A DNA stretch of 23,813 nucleotides from Christensenella sp. UBA7868 (GTDB taxonomy: Bacteria; Bacillota; Clostridia; Christensenellales; UBA1242): NCBI GenBank assembly GCA_002501285.1, contig DLSG01000113.1:1-23813 (forward strand), in the 5' to 3' direction. Positions 7,368 to 15,029 of the stretch are shown piece by piece. The notes under the pieces were generated by a model. It searched no databases, had not been told where the DNA came from, and saw only the letters and a list, made by a program, of their open reading frames with translations. The translations under genes were made by a program, and so were the position numbers. Each line of letters begins with the position of its first letter. Within the stretch, counting starts at the first letter, position 1.

Positions 7368-8903
7368 TTACACCCAAAATTTATTATCTAATGTTCTATA
7401 ACTAATTGCTTCAATCAAATGATTTTCACAAATATTTTCTTGTCCGTCTAAATCGGCAATAGTTCTTGCAACCTTCAATATTCGATTATTCGCCCTTGCG
7501 GTTAAGTTATACGAATCAAACGCAAGTTTCATTATTCTTTGGCAATTTTCATCAAGTTTACAATATTTCGTGCACATTTTATTTGTCATACTTGCATTAT
7601 TAAACACATCTGTGCCTTTAAAACGCTCGGTTTGAATAAGTCTTGCCTTATCAACTCTCTCCTTAATCTGCTTGCTGGTTTCTTCTTCTCTTGTAGATTG
7701 AAGGTCGGAATATTCCACACTTTCAACTTCAACATGAAGGTCTATTCTGTCCATAATCGGCCCACTTAATTTATTTAAGTATTTATGAATTTGACTTGGC
7801 GTACACTTACATTCATGTTTCTTGCTTCCATAATAACCACAAGGACAAGGATTCATGCTTGCAATCAAATTAAATCTTGCGGGATATTCTATTGTCTGGG
7901 CAAGTCTTGAAACCGTAATAACGCCATCTTCCAAAGGTTGACGCATTGCCTCAACAACATTTCTAGGATATTCAGGAAGTTCATCTAAAAACAAAACCCC
8001 GTTATGACTTAAACTTATTTCGCCTGGTTTAGCAAGCCTTCCGCCACCCGTCAAAGCCACAATAGTTGCCGTGTGATGAGGGGCTCTAAAAGGTCTGTTT
8101 ACAATTATGCCATCTTTGCTATCAAGCGTGCCAGCCACACTGTGAATTTTTGTAACTTCTAGTGCCTCTTCAAAAGTCATATCAGGAAGAATTGTTGGAA
8201 AACATCTTGCAAGCATCGTTTTTCCACTTCCTGGGGGCCCAATCATAAGCATATTATGTCCGCCAGCAGCCGCAATTTCAAGTGCTCTTTTCGCAGCAAA
8301 TTGCCCCTTAACTTGACTAAAATCTTCAAGAGTAACATTTTTGGCTTTTATCTCTTGATAATTTGTTGCCTTAACTAGAGATTTTTCAATTTCCCCATTT
8401 AAAAAGTTTACAACTTCTTTTAAAGTTTCAAATGCATAAGTTTCAACGCCTTCAATAAAACTTGCTTCTTGAGCGTTTTCATGTGGAATAAAAACCCTTT
8501 TAAAACCTTTTTGTCGCATAGAAATTAAAACTGGTAATATTCCATTAACTTTTCTTATATCTCCATTTAAAGATAGTTCTCCAATCAAAACGACATCTTT
8601 AAGATTTTCAGTTTTTACCTGACCTGTTGCAGACAATATCCCGCAAGCAATAGCAAGATCATAATAAGCACCTTCTTTTTTAGTGTCGGCAGGAGCCAAA
8701 TTTATTACAATTTTATTTTTAGGAAAATCTAACCCTTCTGTGTTTTTAATTGCACTTTTAACTCTTTCCTTACTTTCTTTAATGGCAGTGTCTGCAAGTC
8801 CAACCACATCGTAGCCTGGAAGCCCATTGTGAATATCAACCTCAACCTGAACACTATACCCTTCAATACCTACTAGTCCAAAACTCAAAACTTTACTTAT
8901 CAT
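7368..8903 (-). CDS. comM: ComM/YifB-family AAA+ helicase (Mg-chelatase-like)
   Basis: ComM is a hexameric AAA+ branch-migration helicase that helps integrate transforming DNA; in Bacillota the homologue is usually named YifB. The protein has 511 residues. An N-terminal Lon-protease-like (S5 fold) domain covers about 1-170 (IHNGLPGYDVVGLAD near 25-39). The AAA+ core has Walker A GPPGSGKT (222-229), PFRAPHHTAT (271-280) and Walker B VLFLDEL (303-309). Cysteines 353, 355, 365 and 367 form the CPCG...CKC loop typical of the family. The ATG at 8903 follows AGGTGA. It is the first gene of the comM-dprA-topA-trmFO-hslV-hslU operon. Confidence 0.93.
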   Translation of the reverse strand: MISKVLSFGLVGIEGYSVQVEVDIHNGLPGYDVVGLADTAIKESKERVKSAIKNTEGLDFPKNKIVINLAPADTKKEGAYYDLAIACGILSATGQVKTENLKDVVLIGELSLNGDIRKVNGILPVLISMRQKGFKRVFIPHENAQEASFIEGVETYAFETLKEVVNFLNGEIEKSLVKATNYQEIKAKNVTLEDFSQVKGQFAAKRALEIAAAGGHNMLMIGPPGSGKTMLARCFPTILPDMTFEEALEVTKIHSVAGTLDSKDGIIVNRPFRAPHHTATIVALTGGGRLAKPGEISLSHNGVLFLDELPEYPRNVVEAMRQPLEDGVITVSRLAQTIEYPARFNLIASMNPCPCGYYGSKKHECKCTPSQIHKYLNKLSGPIMDRIDLHVEVESVEYSDLQSTREEETSKQIKERVDKARLIQTERFKGTDVFNNASMTNKMCTKYCKLDENCQRIMKLAFDSYNLTARANNRILKVARTIADLDGQENICENHLIEAISYRTLDNKFWV

Positions 8904-8919
8904 CTGTCACCTAAATTTT

Positions 8920-8937
8920 ATTATAACAAATTTGTTA
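8920..8937 (-). promoter_or_regulatory. -10 box and overlapping palindrome upstream of comM
   Basis: TATAAT on the minus strand (8925-8920) lies upstream of comM and overlaps a perfect 14-bp palindrome, TAACAAATTTGTTA (8924-8937). No good -35 hexamer is visible at the right spacing. The palindrome sits where a repressor or activator could act, but AT-rich sequence makes such palindromes fairly easy to obtain by chance. Confidence 0.4.
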
Positions 8938-9033
8938 AATTAAAAAAAACATTTTAGCATACTTTAAAAAATTAAAACAAACTAATTACAACTTATAATA
9001 AATTTTTTAAAAATATTTCTTTTCAAATCCATT

Positions 9034-9060
9034 AAAAAATCACACATTTTGTGTGATTTT
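9034..9060 (-). terminator. Intrinsic terminator after nrdR
   Basis: A perfect 11-bp stem, AAAATCACACA (9036-9046) with TGTGTGATTTT (9050-9060), has a 3-base loop. On the minus strand it is followed by a T-run (complement of 9034-9039). It begins 12 bases past the nrdR stop. Confidence 0.85.
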
Positions 9061-9071
9061 GTCTTATTTTG

Positions 9072-9536
9072 TCAATTTATGTCGTTTTTCTTTTTAAACT
9101 CATTTAAAAACTCAATAAAGTTAGTAGCATCGGTAAAGTATCTATAAACACTTGCAAATCTAATATAAGCAATTTCGTCTAAATTTTTAAGTTTATCCAT
9201 AACAAGATTTCCAATAAATTTAGATTCCACTTCGCCACTAGAAGAGTTTTGTATCTCTTTTTCTACACTGCTTACTAAATCATTAATTTGCTCAATTGAA
9301 ATTGGTCTTTTACCGCACGCCTTGATAACTCCGCTTTTAATTTTTTCTTTATCAAAAACTTCACGTGTTTGGTCGTTTTTAATAACTAAAATAGGTGTTG
9401 TTTCAATCGTTTCAAAAGTCGTAAATCTTCTTCCGCAATTTAAACACTCCCTACGCCTTCTAATGCATTTGCCGTCATCAATAACCCTACTGTCAATTAC
9501 TTTATCTTCTTCATTTCCACAATTTAAACATTTCAT
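9072..9536 (-). CDS. nrdR: NrdR, transcriptional repressor of ribonucleotide reductase genes
   Basis: NrdR senses ATP/dATP through an ATP-cone and represses nrd operons at paired NrdR boxes. The protein has 154 residues, as usual. A zinc ribbon uses C3, C6, C31 and C34 with the basic stretch IRRRREC before the second pair, and the ATP-cone spans about 48-138. The start at 9536 is fixed by the conserved MKCLNCG beginning. There is no Shine-Dalgarno; a -10 box lies six bases before the ATG, so the mRNA is probably leaderless. It is a single-gene unit with its own promoter and terminator. No ribonucleotide reductase gene is in the window. Confidence 0.97.
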   Translation of the reverse strand: MKCLNCGNEEDKVIDSRVIDDGKCIRRRRECLNCGRRFTTFETIETTPILVIKNDQTREVFDKEKIKSGVIKACGKRPISIEQINDLVSSVEKEIQNSSSGEVESKFIGNLVMDKLKNLDEIAYIRFASVYRYFTDATNFIEFLNEFKKKNDIN

Positions 9537-9542
9537 ATTTTT

Positions 9543-9570
9543 ATTCTATCAAATTTTAAACATCTTTCAA
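9543..9570 (-). promoter_or_regulatory. Promoter of nrdR, predicted leaderless
   Basis: TTGAAA (9570-9565), a 16-base spacer and TAGAAT (9548-9543) precede AAAAAT and the ATG at 9536. The layout matches the promoters of the tcdA-like gene and of the 239-residue gene. Confidence 0.65.
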
Positions 9571-9615
9571 AATGTTTTGATTAAAATTTTAATACAAGTT
9601 TAAATCGCTGTGTAT

Positions 9616-9650
9616 TAAAATATTTGAAATATATTTAGTGGTTTTGTTTG
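9616..9650 (+). repeat. 35-bp inverted repeat, copy A
   Basis: Read on the plus strand, this sequence matches the minus strand of 11242-11208 at 33 of 35 positions. It consists of a near-palindrome (TAAAATATTTGA then AATATATTTA) followed by GTGGTTTTGTTTG. After a 2-base indel, TAAAT also matches. It lies 113 bases upstream of the ZIP gene and 80 bases upstream of nrdR on the other strand. It may be a shared regulatory element or a terminal repeat. Confidence 0.75.
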
Positions 9651-9762
9651 TAAATATGACCACATTTTAAAATAAAATTTTTTATAATTTAAAAATTCAT
9701 ATTTTTTATTGTAAAAATTTTGAAAAACTATCACACAAAAAAATAATTTCATAAAATGTATT

Positions 9763-10524
9763 ATGATTTACTACGCAATTTTCGGAATAGCATTTGCATT
9801 CCTTATGACAGTTTTGGGCTCTAGCCTTGTTTTTTTCTTTAAAAAACCAATATCAACAAAACTAAACATTATTTTTTATGGGTTAAGTGCTGGCATTATG
9901 CTTGCCGCAACAATTTGGTCGCTAATAATTCCAAGCATAAACGCAAGCGAAAATTATGGAGATTTTAAATTTGTTCCCGCAGTCGTTGGCATTATCATTG
10001 GTGCCCTTTTTATTATTCTTTTAGATTTCATTGCAACAAAAATAAAAAAGTCCGAATCAGGACTTTCTAAAAACATGAAAATATTTATTGCCGTAACAGT
10101 TCATAATATTCCCGAAGGTTTAGCAATAGGCTTTGCTTTCGGAATTGCTCTTCAAAGTTCGTCAATGGCTTTGTGTATGTCTGCTTTAAGTTTAGCAATA
10201 GGAATTGGAATACAGAATTTCCCCGAAGGCAGTGCAATTTCCCTTCCCATGAAATCAACTTACAACAACAGGTTCAAAGCCTTTATGTTTGGCTTTTATT
10301 CCGCCGTGGTGGAACCAATCGCATCGGTTTTAGGTTTGCTTCTTGCTTATTACCTTTCGCCAATTTACGCCTATATTTTAAGTTTTGCAGCAGGTGCAAT
10401 GATTTATGTAATAATTGAAGAACTTCTTCCCGAAGCAAATTTAAGCGGTTATAATAAGTGGGGCACGTGGAGTTTTATTATCGGTTTTTGCTTAATGATG
10501 ATTTTAGATGTGGTTTTCGGCTAA
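9763..10524 (+). CDS. ZIP-family divalent metal transporter (ZupT/GufA-like)
   Basis: It probably imports zinc or related divalent metals across the cytoplasmic membrane. The 253 residues form about eight membrane segments. The metal-site motifs are HNIPEG (114-119) in helix 4 and NFPEG (152-156) in helix 5; E184 and E219/E220 lie in later helices. The long His-rich loop seen in many ZIPs is absent; the loop after helix 3 is only lysine/serine-rich. This is the only plus-strand gene, convergent with the PRC-barrel gene. No Shine-Dalgarno precedes the ATG at 9763; an ATG at 9756 is out of frame. The metal specificity is not shown by the sequence. Confidence 0.9.
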   Translation: MIYYAIFGIAFAFLMTVLGSSLVFFFKKPISTKLNIIFYGLSAGIMLAATIWSLIIPSINASENYGDFKFVPAVVGIIIGALFIILLDFIATKIKKSESGLSKNMKIFIAVTVHNIPEGLAIGFAFGIALQSSSMALCMSALSLAIGIGIQNFPEGSAISLPMKSTYNNRFKAFMFGFYSAVVEPIASVLGLLLAYYLSPIYAYILSFAAGAMIYVIIEELLPEANLSGYNKWGTWSFIIGFCLMMILDVVFG

Positions 10525-10607
10525 TTTAAAATTTGTTAAAGTAAAATCAAATCTTTTTTATTTTTGTTTTTATTAAATAAATTTAAAAATTAAAATTAAG
10601 TTATCAA

Positions 10608-11075
10608 TCAATTTTCAAAGTTTTCATTATTAAAAGTTTGATATTGCTTTTCAAGTTCCATTTGGCTTAAATTATAGTCATTTTGAGCATTATCTCTGTC
10701 ATAAATAATTTTGTTTTGGGCTTTTTCTTTACTATTTTGAGTCGTATTTTGTGTTATAGGTTTACCATTTTCGTCTAAAATACCAATCAAATTATTTAAT
10801 TTGTTGTTACCTTTGCCAGGCGGACACGAATCTATAAAAAGTTCCACCAAAATTACATCTACCCCAACCTTACACACACAGGAATAAGGAATGAAAATAT
10901 TTTCAGCCTGCTTAAACCAACCCTTCTTTTCTCCAGGAACAACGAAGCCTAAAATCTTTCCCGTTTGAGGAAAGAAAATTACATCTATAATATTTCCTAA
11001 AATTTTCCCATCTAAAACATTAATAACTAACTTGCATTTAAGGTCGGAAAAGGAAAATTCTTGACCACATTGCAT
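10608..11075 (-). CDS. YlmC/YmxH-type PRC-barrel protein with Asn/Gln-rich tail
   Basis: Residues 7-80 form a PRC-barrel of the YlmC/YmxH type found in spore-forming Bacillota (DGKILGNIIDVIF near 22-34, TGKILGFVVPG near 38-48, WFKQAENIFIPYS near 53-65, VGVDVILVE near 70-78). Known members are about 80-90 residues; this has 155. The extra ~70 residues are rich in Asn, Gln and Lys with no recognisable domain. The molecular role of the family is poorly defined. The ATG at 11075 has no clear Shine-Dalgarno. The barrel call is good; the tail is unexplained. Confidence 0.8.
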   Translation of the reverse strand: MQCGQEFSFSDLKCKLVINVLDGKILGNIIDVIFFPQTGKILGFVVPGEKKGWFKQAENIFIPYSCVCKVGVDVILVELFIDSCPPGKGNNKLNNLIGILDENGKPITQNTTQNSKEKAQNKIIYDRDNAQNDYNLSQMELEKQYQTFNNENFEN

Positions 11076-11207
11076 AACTTAATATATGAACCAAAATTCG
11101 ATTTTATTCGTCAAAAATCTCTGGTTTTATGCTTGGTTAATGGTTTAAAATTATTTGATTTTTTAATAGTTTTTGATAATTTTAAAAAATATAAATAAAA
11201 ATTTACG

Positions 11208-11242
11208 CAAACAAAACCACTAAAAATATTTCGAATATTTTA
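11208..11242 (-). repeat. 35-bp inverted repeat, copy B
   Basis: The minus strand matches copy A (9616-9650) at 33 of 35 positions. Its palindromic core is AAATATT-TCG-AATATTT on the plus strand. It lies 132 bases upstream of the PRC-barrel start, in the same orientation relative to that gene as copy A is to the ZIP gene. Confidence 0.75.
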
Positions 11243-11319
11243 TTTCATCTATGCATTATCTTTTAAGTATATTGACAAATTTATTAAAGATACTTTTATA
11301 TTTTATATTTTTTATCCAC

Positions 11320-11347
11320 TTTTCTCGCTTATCTTTTCTCGCTTATC
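11320..11347. repeat. Tandem 14-base direct repeat
   Basis: Two perfect adjacent copies of TTTTCTCGCTTATC lie at 11320-11333 and 11334-11347. They sit just outside the nested inverted-repeat structure on its PRC-gene side. Confidence 0.8.
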
Positions 11348-11353
11348 TTTTTC

Positions 11354-11441
11354 CCCGCACTTTTAGCATCTTACAGATGCTCCGCAAAAACAAGTTTTTG
11401 CGGAGTTTTTTCGCTTTTTGCGAAAAAACAAAAAGTGCGGG
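11354..11441 (-). ncRNA. Candidate structured RNA with a four-way junction
   Basis: An outer perfect 11-bp stem, CCCGCACTTTT (11354-11364) with AAAAGTGCGGG (11431-11441), encloses three hairpins: GCATCT/AGATGC (11366-11380, 3-base loop), a 12-bp CTCCGCAAAAAC/GTTTTTGCGGAG (11380-11405, 2-base loop) and TTTTTTCGC/GCGAAAAAA (11406-11428, 5-base loop). It is not a tRNA: there are no tRNA consensus bases, and arm sizes are wrong. The outer-arm bases 11436-11441 are also used by the hemZ terminator, so the two folds exclude each other on the minus strand. The strand is inferred from hemZ and the PRC gene both lying on minus. Confidence 0.45.
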
Positions 11442-11463
11442 AACCACAACTTCCGATCCCGCA
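11430..11463 (-). terminator. Intrinsic terminator after hemZ
   Basis: TGCGGGA (11436-11442) pairs with TCCCGCA (11457-11463) over a 14-base loop. On the minus strand the stem is followed by C then TTTTT (complement of 11430-11434). It starts 28 bases beyond the hemZ stop. A T-run at 11464-11468 would let it work on the plus strand too. Confidence 0.7.
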
Positions 11464-11490
11464 TTTTTCATATTTTAACTAAATTAAATT

Positions 11491-12909
11491 CTATTTTTTC
11501 TTTGCAAATTCACTTTCCGAAAACAATTCTTTTTTCTTTTCAATCATTTCGTCAACACGAGCATTATATTCTTTAATATCTTTAACATTTGCAAATCTTT
11601 CAATTCGATTTGTTAAACTAAAAACTCTTTTGCTAATTCCATTTGCCCCACAAGCAACAATACTTGACAATTCGTCCATAGAATCTATGTTAAAGTAACA
11701 AATTTTGTTGTCAATAAAATAGCCCACATTTTCAAGCCCGCTTACCATATTTTTTTGTCTGTAAAGATAATATGGTTTATAGCCGTTTTCTTTCAAAACT
11801 TTGCCCGCTATTTTACTCATTTTTAAAACCCGACTTTCATTTTTGAAAATATTTTCATTTTCTTCTTTAAGTTTAGACGCTCTTTTTAATGCCAGCGTAT
11901 GAACCGTAATATTGTCAGGTCTTAAATAAGTTGCAATATCCATTGTTTCATTAAAGCCTTTAATAGTGTCTTTATTAAGCCCCATAATTAGATCCATATT
12001 AATTTCAAAGTCATAGTTTCTAGCAAGTTTATAAGCGTTTAAAGCGTCCATAGCGGTATGTTTTCTTCCAATAGCCGTTAAAACCTTATCATTGAAACTT
12101 TGAGGATTTATACTTATCCTTGTTACGCCATATTTTTTAAGAATGTCTAATTTTTCTTTTGTAATAGTATCAGGCCTGCCCGCTTCAACCGTAAATTCTT
12201 TAACCTTAAAACTTACACTTTGAAGCACTTTTTCAAGTTGACTATCACTTAAACTTGTTGGAGTTCCACCCCCAATATAAACACTTTTAACAATATAATA
12301 ATTTTCCATTAAAAATTGTTTTGTTTTTTCAATTTCATAAACAAGTTTGTCAACATATTCATCAACCATTTTTCCAGCCTTTCCAACTTCCATAGAAATA
12401 AAACTGCAATACGAGCAACGTGTTGGACAAAACGGAATGTTTACATAAAAATCTACTAACTTATCATTCAGTTCCAAATTGCTTTGATTAATAATTATGT
12501 CAATAATCAAATCAACTTTTTCTTCGCTTACATGATAAGATTTCATTAAAAAATTTTTAATTGAAGTTTTAGGAAGCCCCTTTTTAAAAAGGTCATAGCA
12601 AAACTTAACTGGTCTAATTCCTGTTAAAGCCCCATAAGGTAAGTCTTTTTTAAAAATTTTACTTAAACACTCATAAAGCCCAATTTTAGCAAAACTTTTA
12701 GCACTAATAAAAGGCGAAATTTCATTTTCTTTATCAAAAACAAATTCTTCTCCCTTATTCAAAATTTCATAATGATTAAAGATTTTGCCGTCTTTCTCTT
12801 CTTCTTTATGATTAACCACAATATCATATTCTTCAAAGCCTTGCGGAATAAAAAGTTTAATTATGTCTTGAAATTCATAATTATTTTCAATGTTAGTATT
12901 TATTTCCAT
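11491..12909 (-). CDS. hemZ: HemZ-type radical SAM coproporphyrinogen dehydrogenase-like protein
   Basis: By family it is an oxygen-independent coproporphyrinogen-III dehydrogenase-like radical SAM enzyme. The protein has 472 residues. The HemZ-specific N-terminal region includes PYGALTGIRPVK (91-102). The 4Fe-4S cluster motif CPTRCSYC gives C161, C165 and C168, followed by GGGTPTS near 213-219. The ATG at 12909 shares one base with the relA stop (TAATG), with GGGGGAA as a strong ribosome site, so translation is coupled. Members of this family are often of unproven activity, so its role in haem synthesis is an inference; no other haem gene is in the window. Confidence 0.92.
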   Translation of the reverse strand: MEINTNIENNYEFQDIIKLFIPQGFEEYDIVVNHKEEEKDGKIFNHYEILNKGEEFVFDKENEISPFISAKSFAKIGLYECLSKIFKKDLPYGALTGIRPVKFCYDLFKKGLPKTSIKNFLMKSYHVSEEKVDLIIDIIINQSNLELNDKLVDFYVNIPFCPTRCSYCSFISMEVGKAGKMVDEYVDKLVYEIEKTKQFLMENYYIVKSVYIGGGTPTSLSDSQLEKVLQSVSFKVKEFTVEAGRPDTITKEKLDILKKYGVTRISINPQSFNDKVLTAIGRKHTAMDALNAYKLARNYDFEINMDLIMGLNKDTIKGFNETMDIATYLRPDNITVHTLALKRASKLKEENENIFKNESRVLKMSKIAGKVLKENGYKPYYLYRQKNMVSGLENVGYFIDNKICYFNIDSMDELSSIVACGANGISKRVFSLTNRIERFANVKDIKEYNARVDEMIEKKKELFSESEFAKKK

Positions 12910-15020
12910 TATTCCCCCTTTGCCCTTTTAACTTCCACAACATCGCTTATTTTTTCAAGTTTATTAATCAAAAATTTAAGTTCAGCCAAATTTCTTACAT
13001 CAACAAAAACATCAATCAACACTTGTCCTGCTTGATTTGTTACATTAACGCCAGAAAGGTCGAATTTTTCATTTATAATAACTTTTGTAATGTTTAAAAC
13101 GATATTATTGTTTTTGCTTGCAACAATAGTTAAATGAGCATTAAATTTTTCTTTTTGTTCTTGTGCAAATTTTGCACTAATCAATCTTTCATGATTTAAG
13201 GCCTTAACATTCGAACAATCTTTTGTGTGAATTGTAATTCCTCTTCCGTGCGAAATAAACCCGACAATTTCATCTCCTGGAACTGGCAAACAGCATTTTG
13301 CAAATCTAACAAGCAGGCCACTAACATTATTTTCAAAAACAACGCCTTTTTCACCATTATTAGATTTTGTAGTTTTAATAACTGCTTGTTCTTGTATGTT
13401 TTGAGTTTGTCTAAATTTTGCAAAAAGTTTGTTTACAACTTGTGTGCTTGTAAGTGAGCCGTGACCCACAGCAGCATATAAATCGTCTAATCCTTTAAGC
13501 GTCCATTTATCGTAAAGTTCTTGAAGCCAATCTGAAACAAGCAAATTTTTAAGTTCAATATGCTTACTTTTACAAGTTTCTTCAAGCATCGTCTTTCCAC
13601 GCCTTACATTTTCGTCTTTAAGTTCTTTTCTGAAATAAGAATTTAATTTATTTCTTGCTTCTTTTGTGTTAATAAACTTAATCCAATCTCTGCTTGGTTT
13701 AGCACTTGAATTTGTTAAAATTTCAACAACATCACCATTTTTAAGAGTAGTGTTTAAAGGCATCAATTTCCCATTAATTTTTGCCCCCACGCAATGATTC
13801 CCAACATCACTGTGAATTGCATAAGCAAAATCTATTGGACTTGAATTTTCTTTTAAACTTATAACCTTTCCAAGCGGACTTTGAACAAAAATTTCGTTAG
13901 CATATAAGTCGTTTTTAAGTTCGGTTAGATAATCTTGCGCAGAAGTAAATTCTTTGCTTTCAATCAGTTTTTTTACCCAAATAAGTTTTTCATCAAGTGT
14001 TGATTTTTTACTTTGTTTTTCTTTATACAAAAAGTGTGCCGCAACACCATATTCAGCAAACTCATGCATTTGATGAGTTCTAATTTGAATTTCAAGTGGG
14101 TCGTTATTTTCGGTTATAACAGTTGTGTGAATACTTTGATAGCCATTAAGTTTAGGACGAGAAATATAATCTTTAAACCTATCGTCAATTGGCGTGTAAT
14201 TTGCGTTAATTAGTGCTAAAACTTCATAACATTTTTCAACAGAATCTACAATAACTCTAACCGCAAGCAAATCATAAATTTGTGAAATATTATATTTTTT
14301 ATCCTTAATTTTGTTATAAATGCTTGAAATATGTTTAACCCTTCCATAGACTTTTGCTTTAATTCCCGCTTTAAACAAAATTTTGTTTAACTTTTTAATG
14401 TTAATTTCAATTTCTTCATTACGATTTTTACAAATATGGTCAAGTTCCGAACTGATTTTGTCATATTCTTCACGATGATAATATCTTACATTATAGTCTT
14501 GAAGCAAACTTTTTATAACGCTTAATCCAAGTCGTGCCGAAATTGGAGCATAAAGTTCTTTAATTAAAAGATGTAATTTTTCGGCCTCTAAAATTTCACT
14601 TTCTGATAAATCTTTACCATTTTTTGCATCAAAAATCTCTGCTTTGCTTGCAACATCGGCAAGTTTTATCAAAATAACTCTAATATCATTTGCAATGCTT
14701 AATAATAAATTTTTAATGTTTTCGGTGCTTATTTCATTATTAGAAATATTAACTTCTTCAATCTTTAATACTGCTTGCAAAATGTTTAAACATTCTTCCT
14801 TATTTTCAATTTCAATCTCGTCAAGCAAGTGTCTGTTTTCCCTAAAATCAGTTAGAAGTGCACCACTTAAAATAGTTATAAAATCTGCATTGTTTTGCAT
14901 TAAAATATTAACAATTTTATTGCTTTCAATTTTGTTAATATCAAGTTTTTTAACAATATCTATCAATTTTTCTTTTTCTTCCACATTAAAGTGTTTATAG
15001 TTTTCAATAAGTTTTTCCAT
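12909..15020 (-). CDS. relA: RSH-family (p)ppGpp synthetase with degenerate hydrolase domain
   Basis: RSH enzymes make the alarmone (p)ppGpp in the stringent response, and most Bacillota versions also degrade it. The protein has 703 residues. The synthetase is well kept: GRVKHISSIYNKIK (226-239), YDLLAVRV (249-256), DYISRPKLNGYQSIHT (284-299), EIQIRT (310-315) and AEYGVAAHF (322-330). A TGS domain (about 376-436), the Cys-containing AKCCLPVPGDE region and a C-terminal ACT domain follow. The HD hydrolase is eroded: ALLTDFREN (54-62) replaces LLHDVVED, LADVASK (120-126) replaces LADRLHN, and no histidine occurs near 33 where one is expected. It lies 10 bases after recJ. It is probably a synthetase-only enzyme, by inference. 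Confidence 0.93.
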   Translation of the reverse strand: MEKLIENYKHFNVEEKEKLIDIVKKLDINKIESNKIVNILMQNNADFITILSGALLTDFRENRHLLDEIEIENKEECLNILQAVLKIEEVNISNNEISTENIKNLLLSIANDIRVILIKLADVASKAEIFDAKNGKDLSESEILEAEKLHLLIKELYAPISARLGLSVIKSLLQDYNVRYYHREEYDKISSELDHICKNRNEEIEINIKKLNKILFKAGIKAKVYGRVKHISSIYNKIKDKKYNISQIYDLLAVRVIVDSVEKCYEVLALINANYTPIDDRFKDYISRPKLNGYQSIHTTVITENNDPLEIQIRTHQMHEFAEYGVAAHFLYKEKQSKKSTLDEKLIWVKKLIESKEFTSAQDYLTELKNDLYANEIFVQSPLGKVISLKENSSPIDFAYAIHSDVGNHCVGAKINGKLMPLNTTLKNGDVVEILTNSSAKPSRDWIKFINTKEARNKLNSYFRKELKDENVRRGKTMLEETCKSKHIELKNLLVSDWLQELYDKWTLKGLDDLYAAVGHGSLTSTQVVNKLFAKFRQTQNIQEQAVIKTTKSNNGEKGVVFENNVSGLLVRFAKCCLPVPGDEIVGFISHGRGITIHTKDCSNVKALNHERLISAKFAQEQKEKFNAHLTIVASKNNNIVLNITKVIINEKFDLSGVNVTNQAGQVLIDVFVDVRNLAELKFLINKLEKISDVVEVKRAKGE

Positions 15021-15029
15021 ACTCTATAC

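Larger units (their letters stand above)
11076..11490. other. Gene-free interval between hemZ and the PRC-barrel gene
   Basis: These 415 bases hold no convincing gene. They contain repeat copy B (11208-11242), a tandem 14-base repeat (11320-11347) and the nested inverted repeats at 11354-11441, with the hemZ terminator at 11436-11463. The remainder is featureless AT-rich sequence. If transcription from hemZ reads through, the whole interval becomes the leader of the PRC-barrel gene. Confidence 0.7.

Noticed and set aside
9616..9650. NrdR box next to nrdR within repeat copy A
   Set aside because: ACCACTAAATATA only loosely resembles one half of a box; the paired boxes at the required spacing are not seen.
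11354..11441. tRNA, because of the cloverleaf-like fold
   Set aside because: Arm lengths and loops do not fit a tRNA; there is no TTCGA-type loop, no CCA-adjacent acceptor and no credible anticodon arm.
11251..11478. 75-residue plus-strand open frame
   Set aside because: It runs through the nested inverted repeats and the terminator, has no ribosome site and low-complexity composition.
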